Below, piece by piece: positions 24,768 through 33,702 of a stretch of 64,000 nucleotides of DNA. The position numbers were made by a program, and so were the translations under genes. The notes below the pieces were generated by a model. That model was not told the origin of the DNA and did no database searches. It saw only the letters and a program-made list of their open reading frames with translations. Each line of letters opens with the position of its first letter. Position 1 is the first letter of the stretch. Source of the DNA: Spongiihabitans sp963422685 (lineage in GTDB: Bacteria; Pseudomonadota; Gammaproteobacteria; Arenicellales; Poriferihabitantaceae); NCBI GenBank assembly GCA_963422685.1, contig OY730442.1:2232001-2296000 (forward strand), given 5' to 3'.

Positions 24768-26242
24768 TTAAAACCCTGCTGGTAGTCATCGCCGGGGTGC
24801 TCAACGCCCTGTCCTTCGCGCCATATAACTGGTGGCCACTGGGCATGCTTGGTTTCACAATTTTATTCTGGGTCTGGCTGGTGAGTGACCGCAGCAGTGC
24901 CGCCTGGTATGGATTTATTTATGGGTTGGGGCTGTTTGGCGTGGGCATCTCCTGGATATACATCAGTATCAATACCTTCGGCGGTATGCCGCCGGTTATC
25001 GCCGGGCTGTGTGTTTTCATACTGGTCGTATTTCTATCGATTTTCGTCGCCCTGACTGGCTGGCTGCAGGCGTGTTTTTCTGCATGGCATCCCACTGTCC
25101 GGCTGGCCTTTTTGATGCCGACCATATTGATTCTGTTTGAATGGCTGCGTGGATGGCTGTTCACCGGGCTGCCTTGGCTTTCTACCGGCTACGCTTATCT
25201 GGACACGCCGCTTTCCAATTACGCGCCCATTGGCGGCGTCTATCTGGTCGGTATTATCGTCCTGGTGTCTGTGGGTGTCCTGGTAGCGGTGATCCGGCAG
25301 ACGAGCAAGGGCAATGCGCTGTTGGCTTTGCTATTCGGGCTGGTTTGGGCGGGCGGTTGGCTGCTCAACCAAACCACCTGGACAACGGCCCGGGGGAATC
25401 CGGTTTCGGTGGCGGTGATTCAAAATAATGTGCCGCTGCTACAAAAATGGGATGCGGCGGCAGGGAATAGAATTATTGCCGGATATATGGAGCAAAGTCA
25501 GGCACATCGCGATGTGGATTTAATTGTGTGGCCGGAAGCGGCGGTTCCTGCCTATCTTGATAATCTTTCAGAGGGTTTCTGGCGGGATCTCGAAAATCAT
25601 CCGGCAGATTTTATTTTCGGTGTACTGCATCGTGACAAACCCGAAGAAGTGGGTAAACTCTACAATAGTGTGGCCGCGGCTGCGGCACCGCAGCGAGTCA
25701 CGATTTACCACAAGCAACACCTTGTTCCCTTCGGTGAGTATCTTCCGTTGCCGGACCTGCTCGGCCCGCTGCGGAAAATGCTGGATATTCCAATGTCGGA
25801 TTTTTCGGCCTGGGAGCAGCCCCAGCGCCCCCTGACTGCCGCAGGCAATCAATTCGCAGTATCAATTTGTTACGAAGATGCCTTCCCGCAGAATTGGCGG
25901 GAGCAAGTTGCACCGTCCGGAATTTTCGTTAATGTCAGCGAGGACGCCTGGTTTGGTAATTCCTTTGCACCCCATCAACGATTGCAAATGGCCAGATTTC
26001 GTTCCCGGGAGAGTGAACGTCCTATGATTCGATCGTCCAATAATGGTCTATCCTCATTGATAAACTGGAAAGGTGGAATCGATACACGTGCACCCCAATT
26101 TGTTCAGCACGTGGTAACCGGTTCCGTGCAACCACGAACCGGTGTGACCCCTTATATTCTGTTTGGTGAAAAACCGGTTTTAACGCTGGTTGGGCTATTG
26201 TTGGTGCTGGGGTTGTTATTTGGTCGCTCCAGGTCGAGGTAA
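24764..26242 (+). CDS. lnt: Apolipoprotein N-acyltransferase
   Basis: The inner-membrane enzyme (492 residues) adds the third acyl chain to lipoproteins. The N-terminal half carries about six to seven membrane segments; the periplasmic nitrilase domain has the catalytic triad in VWPEAAVPAY (Glu), HLVPFGEYLP (Lys at the preceding KQ) and VSICYEDAFP (Cys). A final helix follows (LTLVGLLLVLGLLFG). It begins with TTG at 24764 overlapping the ybeY stop. The corC gene usual between ybeY and lnt is absent. Confidence 0.92.
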   Translation: MIKTLLVVIAGVLNALSFAPYNWWPLGMLGFTILFWVWLVSDRSSAAWYGFIYGLGLFGVGISWIYISINTFGGMPPVIAGLCVFILVVFLSIFVALTGWLQACFSAWHPTVRLAFLMPTILILFEWLRGWLFTGLPWLSTGYAYLDTPLSNYAPIGGVYLVGIIVLVSVGVLVAVIRQTSKGNALLALLFGLVWAGGWLLNQTTWTTARGNPVSVAVIQNNVPLLQKWDAAAGNRIIAGYMEQSQAHRDVDLIVWPEAAVPAYLDNLSEGFWRDLENHPADFIFGVLHRDKPEEVGKLYNSVAAAAAPQRVTIYHKQHLVPFGEYLPLPDLLGPLRKMLDIPMSDFSAWEQPQRPLTAAGNQFAVSICYEDAFPQNWREQVAPSGIFVNVSEDAWFGNSFAPHQRLQMARFRSRESERPMIRSSNNGLSSLINWKGGIDTRAPQFVQHVVTGSVQPRTGVTPYILFGEKPVLTLVGLLLVLGLLFGRSRSR

Positions 26243-26370
26243 TCCGTTGCAGCACAATCTCGTTGTTAGTGGTTTTATGATTTATGATGGTATTATCCGC
26301 CCTGTGAATAATCCGCTGATTTACTCCCATGACCCGCAACACCAACCCTTGATATAACCGGGATTCTGGC

Positions 26371-26973
26371 ATGACATCGCAATCAATTCGTTTTCCAACA
26401 CTGGCCGCCGAATTATGGCCTGCATTACCATCAGGCCGCATCTGGCTGCGCAACCTGACCCTGGCCATGGTCGGCGCGGTGCTGTTGACCCTCGCCGCCA
26501 AAATCAAAATTCCGTTTTACCCTGTCCCGCTGACCATGCAAACGTTTGTTGTCCTGACCATCGGGGTCGCCTATGGGGCGCGGCTGGGGGCTTCGACCAT
26601 CCTGCTGTATTTGATCATCGGCGCCATGGGCCTGCCGGTATTTGCGGACACGCCCGAGAAAGGATTGGGCTTGGCGTATATGATGGGGCCCACCGGCGGG
26701 TATCTGGCAGGATTCGTGGTCGCTGCGGCTGCCACCGGGTATCTTGCCGAAAAAGGCTGGGATAGAAGGATGGTCCTGACGTTTGCCGCAATGCTCGTCG
26801 GCAACATCATAATCTATGTGCCGGGATTGATCTGGCTGGGCGCTGTTGTGGGCTGGGAAAAACCAGTATTTCAATGGGGGTTGCATCCGTTTGTACTGGG
26901 AGATTTGTCTAAGATTGTAGTGGCCATGCTGGTTATCCCGGCTACATGGAAAATAGTCAAAAATCCACACTGA
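26371..26973 (+). CDS. bioY: Biotin transporter BioY
   Basis: The S-component of a biotin ECF transporter, or a solitary biotin uptake protein (200 residues, about six membrane helices). Family motifs are PFYPVPLTMQTFVVL near 50, GARLGASTILLYLIIGAMGLPVFA, and GPTGGYLAGFVVAA near 112. No ecfA or ecfT genes are adjacent, so it either works alone or uses modules from elsewhere. Its 3' end overlaps pcnB by 28 bases. No BirA operator was recognised in the 128-base gap upstream. Confidence 0.9.
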   Translation: MTSQSIRFPTLAAELWPALPSGRIWLRNLTLAMVGAVLLTLAAKIKIPFYPVPLTMQTFVVLTIGVAYGARLGASTILLYLIIGAMGLPVFADTPEKGLGLAYMMGPTGGYLAGFVVAAAATGYLAEKGWDRRMVLTFAAMLVGNIIIYVPGLIWLGAVVGWEKPVFQWGLHPFVLGDLSKIVVAMLVIPATWKIVKNPH

Positions 26974-28394
26974 TCAAGGGCATTCAGCCGCTTTACAGCG
27001 GCACAGAAAATCCCGCCCCACTTAACCATTTGAAACCCAGGGAATATTCTGCCGCCGAGCTAGGATTTGATCGATTCGGTGTCAGTAAAAATGCGGTTGA
27101 TGTAATCCAGGGGTTGCAGAGGTCGGGTTTTGATGGTTACCTGGTTGGTGGCTGCGTCCGGGATTTGATTATGGGGCGCCAGCCCAAGGATTTCGATGTC
27201 GCCACCAACGCCAGCCCTGAGCAAATAAAGAAAATCTTCGACCGCGCCCGGGTTGTTGGTCGCCGGTTCAAATTAGTGCATGTGGCCTGTGGCCGTGGAT
27301 GGAGCCGGGAAATAATTGAAGTCGCCACCTATCGGGCGATGCCGGGCAAACCCGGTCAGAAAGAAATTCGAGGCCGGTGCAAAACCGCCCGTTCGGGCAG
27401 AATTTTGGACGACAATGTATACGGTACCATTGAGGTCGATGCAATGCGTCGTGACTTTACCGTCAATGCGCTTTATTACGACCCCATTAAAGAAAAAGTG
27501 ATTGATTTCGTACATGGTGTGGATGATGTAAAAGCAAAAACGTTAAAAATTATCGGCCAGATTGATATCCGATTTGCCGAAGACCCGGTGCGCATGCTCA
27601 GGGTGATCCGTTTCCAGGCCAGGCTTGGTCTGCATGTAGACACGTCGATCGCTTCCGCCATTGAAAAAAATGCATCCCGGTTATCCGATGTCCCCGCCGC
27701 CAGGTTGTTTGAAGAAGTCCTGAAACTATTTCACTACGCTGCGGCAGAAAGCACCTGGCTGTACTTGAGGAACACATTGCTGCTTTTTTATCTGTTTCCG
27801 CTCACTGTGAACTGCATAAACCGGGACGGCGGCGATAAATTTGAATCACTGATATTAGGCGCCCTGAAAAACACCGACCTAAGAATAGAGCAGAATAAAC
27901 CGGTTATTCCCGGCTACCTGTTTGCCGTGCTGTTGTGGCGGCCGTTCCAGACCGAACTGGAGAAGTTAATTTCCCGGCGAATCAGACATAACGAAGCGGT
28001 GTGGACGGCTGGCGATACAGTTTTCAGGCAACAGTCCCGCTCGATAACATTGCCGTTGCGGGTCAAAGAGCCTGCCCGGGAAATTTGGGAGATGCAGCGT
28101 TTGCTGGAAAACCGAATTCCGCGTTCTATCCAGCGATTGCTGGAAAACAGACGCTTCCGGGCGGCGTATGATTTCCTGTTGCTACGGCAGGAAACAGGAG
28201 AAGTGGATGAGGCATTGGCGGATTGGTGGAGCAGAATCCAGATTTGCGATCATGATCAACGCCAACAAATGATAGAAAACCTGCGGAAAAATCCCGCTCC
28301 GAATAGGCAAAAACGCCAGCGGCGGGCAGGCAGGGTCGGGACCGCAACTTTAGATAAAGACAAAGCCCGTTCCGGCTCGACAAAATCACCTTGA
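26946..28394 (+). CDS. pcnB: Poly(A) polymerase I
   Basis: A class II nucleotidyltransferase (482 residues) that adds 3' poly(A) tails to promote RNA decay. The catalytic head has YLVGGCVRDLIMGRQPKDFDVATNA near 64-88 (G-G-x-V-R-D and D-x-D), followed by the acidic strand of IEVDAMRRDFTVNALYYD and the RNA-binding motif RFAEDPVRMLRVIRFQARLG. A basic tail ends RQKRQRRAGRVG, as in PcnB rather than CCA-adding enzymes. The usual partner folK is not next to it; instead bioY overlaps its start. Confidence 0.9.
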   Translation: MENSQKSTLIKGIQPLYSGTENPAPLNHLKPREYSAAELGFDRFGVSKNAVDVIQGLQRSGFDGYLVGGCVRDLIMGRQPKDFDVATNASPEQIKKIFDRARVVGRRFKLVHVACGRGWSREIIEVATYRAMPGKPGQKEIRGRCKTARSGRILDDNVYGTIEVDAMRRDFTVNALYYDPIKEKVIDFVHGVDDVKAKTLKIIGQIDIRFAEDPVRMLRVIRFQARLGLHVDTSIASAIEKNASRLSDVPAARLFEEVLKLFHYAAAESTWLYLRNTLLLFYLFPLTVNCINRDGGDKFESLILGALKNTDLRIEQNKPVIPGYLFAVLLWRPFQTELEKLISRRIRHNEAVWTAGDTVFRQQSRSITLPLRVKEPAREIWEMQRLLENRIPRSIQRLLENRRFRAAYDFLLLRQETGEVDEALADWWSRIQICDHDQRQQMIENLRKNPAPNRQKRQRRAGRVGTATLDKDKARSGSTKSP

Positions 28395-28434
28395 CAGCGT
28401 CCCGGTAGTTCAGAGCCGGTAGAATTGATGCACC

Positions 28435-29055
28435 ATGGCACAGTTTTTTTCCATTCATCCCCTAAACCCGCAAAGCAGATTGATTCATCAATCTGTTGAA
28501 ATAATCTCTGCCGGCGGCGTAGTGGCCTATCCCACCGATTCAAGCTATGCGCTGGGTTGTTTACTCGGAAACAAGGCGGCGCTGAATCGAATTCGCCGCA
28601 TTAGAAAGGTCACAGATGAACATAACTTTACCTTGGTTTGCAAGGACTTGTCCGAGCTGGGTATTTATGCCAGAGTTGACAATGATGTTTACCGGTTATT
28701 GAAACGCTTTACTCCCGGAGCGTATACATTCATTCTCGCCGCTACCCGGGAAGTGCCAAGACGACTGCAAAATCCCAGGAGAAGATCTATCGGACTGCGG
28801 GTGCCAGACTTCCCCATCGTAGAGATGTTGCTGCGCAATTTGCACCAACCGCTGATGAGCTCGACTTTAATCATGCCTGGCGCGCTATTACCATTGAATG
28901 ATGCAGAAGAAATTCGCGCAGCACTGGAACATCAGGTCGACCTGGTGATTGATGGCGGGCCTTGCGATGTTCGACCAACTTCTGTGATTGATCTGACAGA
29001 CGGAACCCCCAAGGTGCGCCGTGTGGGTAAAGGTGATGTCAGCAGCATTGGCTGA
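28435..29055 (+). CDS. yciO: YciO/Sua5/YrdC-family protein
   Basis: A 206-residue YrdC-fold protein, YciO branch. The N-terminal nucleotide-binding start IISAGGVVAYPTDSSYALGC, the KRFTPGAYTFIL segment and the SIGLRVPDFPI strand are typical. It lacks the C-terminal Sua5 domain. YciO is distinct from TsaC and its cellular role is not settled. The gene precedes trpS, scpA and scpB as in many gammaproteobacteria. Confidence 0.87.
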   Translation: MAQFFSIHPLNPQSRLIHQSVEIISAGGVVAYPTDSSYALGCLLGNKAALNRIRRIRKVTDEHNFTLVCKDLSELGIYARVDNDVYRLLKRFTPGAYTFILAATREVPRRLQNPRRRSIGLRVPDFPIVEMLLRNLHQPLMSSTLIMPGALLPLNDAEEIRAALEHQVDLVIDGGPCDVRPTSVIDLTDGTPKVRRVGKGDVSSIG

Positions 29056-29060
29056 AGCCC

Positions 29061-30320
29061 ATGGATAAAACATCCAATATGCGTTCAACCCCAGAAAACA
29101 ACCCTTTGGCCAACAACCGGGTGCTGTCCGGGATGCGCCCAACCGGGCGGCTGCATCTGGGGCACTATCATGGGGTGCTGAAAAACTGGGTGCGCATGCA
29201 GCAGGACTACGAGTGTTTCTACTTTGTGGCGGATTGGCATGCACTGACCACGCATTATGATTCACCGCAGACCATGAATGCCCATGTCTGGGAGATGGTG
29301 ATCGATTGGCTGGCCGCCGGGGTGGACCCTGAGCAGGCAGCCCTGTTTGTTCAATCCCAGGTGCCGGAACATGCAGAACTGCACCTGTTATTGTCCATGG
29401 TAACGCCTTTGGGCTGGTTGGAACGGGTGCCAAGTTTCAAGGATCAACAGCAAAAGTTAAAGGAAAAGGATCTCTCCACCTACGGATTCCTGGGTTATCC
29501 AGTGCTGCAATCTGCGGATATTTTGATCTATCGCGCGGCCCACGTCCCGGTGGGAGAGGATCAGGTGCCCCATGTGGAATTGACCAGAGAGATTGCGCGA
29601 CGATTTAATTATTTTTTCGGACGCGGGCCGAATTTTGAAATTGCGGTGCAGCAGGCAATCACACAAATGGGCAGAAAAGCGGCCAAATCCTTTGCCCGGC
29701 TTAAACAATCGTATAGCGAACAGGGCCACCGCGAAACACATGCCCGGGGGACGGCCCTAATTATGCGCCAGCAGAATCTTGATCCGGCGCAAAAGCAACA
29801 GTTGCTGGGGTATTTCGAAGGCCGTAGCAAAACCATCTTACCGGAACCTGCCGCGCTGCTCACCAAAGCGGCAAAAATGCCGGGTCTGGACGGGCAAAAA
29901 ATGTCCAAATCCTATGGCAATACTATCGCGCTGCGCGATGAACCGAAACGAGTCGAGCAATCCATTCGGGTAATGCCAACCGACCCTGCCAGAGTTCGTC
30001 TGACCGACCCGGGCGACCCGGACAAATGCCCGGTGTGGCAATTGCACCTGGTCTATAGTGATGAGGATACCCGGCAATGGGCCGCCGCAGGATGCCGCGC
30101 CGCGTCTTTTGGATGTCTGCGATGCAAGCAGCCACTGATCGAAAAAGTACTGGAAGAGCAGGCGGAAATTCGACAACGCGCCCGGCCGTATGAGTCCAAC
30201 CCGCACCGGGTTAAAGAAGTGATCGAAGCCGGCAATCAACGCGCACGGCAAGCAGCGGCGGAAACCATGGAGATCGTCCGCGAAGCGGTGGGTACGGTGT
30301 ATAAAAACCGAATCAAATAA
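29061..30320 (+). CDS. trpS: Tryptophanyl-tRNA synthetase
   Basis: A class I synthetase that charges tRNA-Trp. The ATP-binding HIGH motif appears as RLHLGHYHG near 31-39 and the KMSKS loop is intact (GQKMSKSYGN near 277). At 419 residues it is longer than the common 330-340 form: an insert of about 60 residues (ITQMGRKAAKSFARLKQ... to ...ILPEPAALLT) lies between the tRNA/Trp-binding part and KMSKS. Longer TrpS proteins of this kind occur in several gammaproteobacteria, so this is a variant and not a broken gene. Confidence 0.92.
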   Translation: MDKTSNMRSTPENNPLANNRVLSGMRPTGRLHLGHYHGVLKNWVRMQQDYECFYFVADWHALTTHYDSPQTMNAHVWEMVIDWLAAGVDPEQAALFVQSQVPEHAELHLLLSMVTPLGWLERVPSFKDQQQKLKEKDLSTYGFLGYPVLQSADILIYRAAHVPVGEDQVPHVELTREIARRFNYFFGRGPNFEIAVQQAITQMGRKAAKSFARLKQSYSEQGHRETHARGTALIMRQQNLDPAQKQQLLGYFEGRSKTILPEPAALLTKAAKMPGLDGQKMSKSYGNTIALRDEPKRVEQSIRVMPTDPARVRLTDPGDPDKCPVWQLHLVYSDEDTRQWAAAGCRAASFGCLRCKQPLIEKVLEEQAEIRQRARPYESNPHRVKEVIEAGNQRARQAAAETMEIVREAVGTVYKNRIK

Positions 30321-30371
30321 AGTGTCGCCAGATTAAATCAGATGAAAAATTCCGGTAAATAGATCAGATTT

Positions 30372-31253
30372 ATGAGTGCGCATGGAAATAATTCGGAGCA
30401 AGCCCAATCCGGAGTTGATTCCCGAACCACAGCCCGGATTTCCCAAACCGCTCCAGAAGATGCCGCGCATGGGCGGCGAAAAGCAGTGCGGGTCAATGGC
30501 CAGGTGTTTGATAAATGGCCTCAGGGTCTGTTTATTCCGCCGGATGCACTGGAGATATTTCTGGAAACCTTCCAGGGGCCGCTGGATTTATTGTTGTATC
30601 TGATTCGCAGGCAAAATCTGGATATTCTGGATATCCCGGTCGCGCATATTACCAAGCAATACATGGAGTACGTTGAGTTGATGCGAAAATTTCATCTGGA
30701 TCTGGCCGCAGAATATCTGGTCATGGCCGCCATGCTGGCGGAAATAAAGTCCCGCCTGCTGTTGCCTGAACTGGTGCGCGAAGATGACCGGGATGAGGAA
30801 GATCCCCGTGCCGCGCTGGTTCGACGTTTGCAGGAATACGAGCGCTTTAGTCAGGCTGGCCGGGAAATCGAAAAGATGCCCAGAGTTGAGCGGGAAATTT
30901 ATCTGGTCAGCACCGATTTCGCGGATCCCGCGCCAGTAAAAATTCAGTCCCGGGCATCGTTGAACCACCTGGTGGTGGCTTTTCGTAATGTCCTGGAGCG
31001 CAGTGAGCTGAACCGGAATTTTAGTATTGGCAGAGAGGGATTATCGGTGAGGGAGAAAATGGCGCACATTCTGGATAGAGTTCGCAGCATCAATTTCCTG
31101 CGGTTTGAAGAATTATTGAATCCGGGGGAAGGCCGGCAGGGCCTTGTGGTCAGTTTTATGGCGGTCCTGGAACTGATTCGCGATGATAGGCTAGTTGTCA
31201 TGCAGAACGAGCCGTTTACTCCGATTCATGTAAAAAGTGTTGCCGGTTTATGA
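30372..31253 (+). CDS. scpA: Segregation and condensation protein A
   Basis: The kleisin subunit of bacterial condensin, bridging SMC heads and binding ScpB. The N-terminal domain reads EIFLETFQGPLDLLLYLIRRQNLDILDIPVAHITKQY near 60-97, and a C-terminal winged-helix region ends RLVVMQNEPFTPIHV. About 55 polar residues precede the conserved start, so translation from a later site is possible, though no better start was found. The stop overlaps scpB (ATGATGA region at 31250). No smc gene is in the window. Confidence 0.9.
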   Translation: MSAHGNNSEQAQSGVDSRTTARISQTAPEDAAHGRRKAVRVNGQVFDKWPQGLFIPPDALEIFLETFQGPLDLLLYLIRRQNLDILDIPVAHITKQYMEYVELMRKFHLDLAAEYLVMAAMLAEIKSRLLLPELVREDDRDEEDPRAALVRRLQEYERFSQAGREIEKMPRVEREIYLVSTDFADPAPVKIQSRASLNHLVVAFRNVLERSELNRNFSIGREGLSVREKMAHILDRVRSINFLRFEELLNPGEGRQGLVVSFMAVLELIRDDRLVVMQNEPFTPIHVKSVAGL

Positions 31254-31975
31254 TGACTAGGGAGTTAAAAAATATTATTGAGGCGGTTTTGATGGTTTCA
31301 GATACACCGCTCAGCGTGGCAAAAATTCAGGGCGTGTTTGATGATGCGTCTGTGCCCCGGGCGGATGAAGTGCAACAAGTAATCGCCGAATTGCAAAAAG
31401 ACTGCGCACAGCGTGCGCTTGAACTTAGACAAATCGGTAACGGTTATCGCTATCAAACCAAAATCAAATACGCCGACTGGATTAGAAAACTACAGGCCGG
31501 AAGACCGCCACGGTTGTCCCGGGCGCTGTTGGAAACCCTGGCGATTATCGCCTACCGGCAGCCTGTTTCCCGGGGAGATATTGAAGAGATTCGCGGTGTG
31601 GCGGTTAGCGCGGAAATTATGCAGCGATTGATAGAACGTAACTGGGTGAAGCAGGTCGGGGTGCGGGACACCCCGGGTCGACCTGCATTGTTTGCGACCA
31701 CGCCCGCATTTCTTGGCTATTTTAATTTGCAGTCGTTGGGTGAACTGCCGCCGTTAATGCACCAGCGCGAACTTGGAGATATTGCCAAAGAACTTGAAAC
31801 GCCCCCGCCTTCCGAAGTTTTGACCACGTGGATTGTCGAGCAGGAAGGCAATGAAAATCAGATAGATATACCTGGATTGCGCCCTGGGGATGGTCATGAA
31901 CAGCGCGGCACCCCCGAACACCATCAAGCTGAGACTGCCGAAACGGAAATACTGGAATCCGATGTCACGCACTGA
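31250..31975 (+). CDS. scpB: Segregation and condensation protein B
   Basis: The 241-residue ScpB binds ScpA as a dimer with tandem winged helices. Conserved pieces are KNIIEAVLMVSDTPLSVAKI at the start, RPPRLSRALLETLAIIAYRQPVSRGDIEEIRGV near 84-116 and the second helix set VRDTPGRPALFATTPAFLGYF. A variable acidic tail of about 60 residues follows. It is coupled to scpA by overlapping start and stop codons, and its tail overlaps rluB by 14 bases. Confidence 0.92.
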   Translation: MMTRELKNIIEAVLMVSDTPLSVAKIQGVFDDASVPRADEVQQVIAELQKDCAQRALELRQIGNGYRYQTKIKYADWIRKLQAGRPPRLSRALLETLAIIAYRQPVSRGDIEEIRGVAVSAEIMQRLIERNWVKQVGVRDTPGRPALFATTPAFLGYFNLQSLGELPPLMHQRELGDIAKELETPPPSEVLTTWIVEQEGNENQIDIPGLRPGDGHEQRGTPEHHQAETAETEILESDVTH

Positions 31976-32819
31976 TCTCACTGGCGAACGATTACAAAAA
32001 TATTTAGCCGCACTGGGTGTGGGCTCCAGAAGAAAGGTGGACGGCTGGATAAGCGCCGGGAAAATAACGGTTAATGGCAGGGTTGCCAGACCGGGTGACC
32101 GGGTGACATCTGGCTGTCGTATCAAAATTGATGGTCGACCACTGCGAGGTCAATCCAGGAGCTGTTCGTTAAACAGCCAGCATCAAACCCGGCAGCGAGT
32201 CATTCTCTATAACAAACCCGAAGGCGAGATCTGCACACGCTCCGATCCGGAAAATCGACCCACGGTATTTCGAAATTTACCCTGGTTAACAGGCCAGCGA
32301 TGGGTTGCCGTCGGGCGTTTGGACATCAACACCCGCGGATTAATGTTCCTCACCAATGATGGTGATCTGGCCAACCATTTAATGCATCCCAGACTCGAAC
32401 TGGAACGCGAATACCTTTGCCGGGTTTACGGCCAGGTAGACAAGTCATCCATAGCCAGATTAAAACAAGGCATAACCATGGACGGGCAGATGATTCGCTT
32501 CCACGAAGTGCGTTACCAGCGCGGAGAATCCAGCAATTCCTGGTATTCGGTCACGCTCAGACAAGGCCGGTATCGCGAGGTGCGACGGATGTGGGATGCG
32601 ATTGGCTGCAAGTTAAGCAGGCTGTCACGAATTCGCTATGGCAAGGTGGCGCTGCCGCGGGGTTTGAAGTCGGGGAACTGGGTTGAACTGGGCCCTGCCC
32701 TGATCGAATTGCTGGCAAAAAACCGGGAGAAGGACGATGTAGTTGTCCCAAAACTGCTCAAAAAATCCAGCCGGCGCAGCAACCCGAAAATTTGTAAAAC
32801 TTTCAGATCACACAACTAA
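31962..32819 (+). CDS. rluB: 23S rRNA pseudouridine 2605 synthase RluB
   Basis: An RsuA-family pseudouridine synthase. An N-terminal S4 domain (ERLQKYLAALGVGSRRKVDGWI) is followed by the catalytic domain with VGRLDINTRGLMFLTNDGDLAN, holding the catalytic Asp, and the RYREVRRMWDAIGCKLSRLSRIRYG segment. The ATG at 31962 matches the family start; the frame opens further upstream at 31890 inside scpB. A lysine/arginine-rich tail follows. Its last 12 bases overlap the 3' end of the convergent SDR gene. Confidence 0.9.
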   Translation: MSRTDLTGERLQKYLAALGVGSRRKVDGWISAGKITVNGRVARPGDRVTSGCRIKIDGRPLRGQSRSCSLNSQHQTRQRVILYNKPEGEICTRSDPENRPTVFRNLPWLTGQRWVAVGRLDINTRGLMFLTNDGDLANHLMHPRLELEREYLCRVYGQVDKSSIARLKQGITMDGQMIRFHEVRYQRGESSNSWYSVTLRQGRYREVRRMWDAIGCKLSRLSRIRYGKVALPRGLKSGNWVELGPALIELLAKNREKDDVVVPKLLKKSSRRSNPKICKTFRSHN

Positions 32820-33590
32820 CGGCATAACCGCAAATCGACGGGCGGTCCGATGCTGGCTTTGGTCGGATAACAGATAGATATAGGTGTTTGTGATCCGGGG
32901 GTCACTGGCGTCCCTTAAGTACCGGATACTTTCAGCGGGGTAGAATTGTTTTCTGATCGCGGTTTTTACTTTCCCCGGATCCAGCGTATTTACCCTGATT
33001 CGGTAATCCGGGCATTCGGCGCCTAGAGTCTCACACACATTTTCAACCCCGGCAAATGCCGCGCCTACCGGTCCCCAGTAGGCGCGGCCGATTCGACCGA
33101 TATCCATGGTGGTAAAAATAATGGAAGCCGGGCGGCTATGGTTCAAACCCGGATACAGCGATTTGGTTAAAAACACCGGCTTGACAAGATGCTGTTCCAG
33201 TACTTTTGCCCAAGCGACCATATCGGCGTGGACCAGTGGGGTGAGCGGGGCCGGCCACATCGCGCAGTGAACCAAACCATGAATTTCGGGAACCGTTGCG
33301 AGTAATGCGGCTGCCAGGTTGTCGAATGCCCGGGAATCCGCTTTTGCCAGATCAAATTCAATCAACATGGGTTCAGCCAGTCCCAGCTCGCAAATTGCGT
33401 CATAGTACGGGAGCATGGGACGTTGTTTCCGATCCAGCATTAACACCGTGGCGCCGGATTTGGCGGCGGCGAATGCCACGGCGCGCCCAATTTCAGATGC
33501 GGCGCCTGTGACCAGGACTGTTTTGCCGGACAAGGTGGAAAAATCCGGTTTGAAGTCCGCCGGTGTTGTGAGGATGTTGTCCATAATCAA
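32808..33590 (-). CDS. YciK-like SDR with degenerate active site
   Basis: A 260-residue short-chain dehydrogenase-fold protein. The nucleotide loop is TGAASEIGRAVA near 29-40 and an acidic strand follows (LMLDRKQ). Where relatives such as YciK have W-G-A-Y-x-x-S-K, this protein has RAYWGPVGAAFAGVEN: both the catalytic Tyr and Lys positions are changed (Val and Phe in the simplest alignment), and the Asn of NNAG-type motifs reads HCAMWP. It is therefore probably not a dehydrogenase; NAD(P) binding may be kept. Neighbourhood with rluB resembles yciK-containing regions of other gammaproteobacteria. Confidence 0.72.
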   Translation of the reverse strand: MIMDNILTTPADFKPDFSTLSGKTVLVTGAASEIGRAVAFAAAKSGATVLMLDRKQRPMLPYYDAICELGLAEPMLIEFDLAKADSRAFDNLAAALLATVPEIHGLVHCAMWPAPLTPLVHADMVAWAKVLEQHLVKPVFLTKSLYPGLNHSRPASIIFTTMDIGRIGRAYWGPVGAAFAGVENVCETLGAECPDYRIRVNTLDPGKVKTAIRKQFYPAESIRYLRDASDPRITNTYIYLLSDQSQHRTARRFAVMPLVV

Positions 33591-33702
33591 TGCGGGTTGT
33601 CGATGTTAAGGGTTGAGTGATAAACAATAATCTTTAAGATAACATTCGTTCCATGTTTTTTTCAAAATTACCTTTTTCACAATCCGTCAATTGCAACCTG
33701 AA

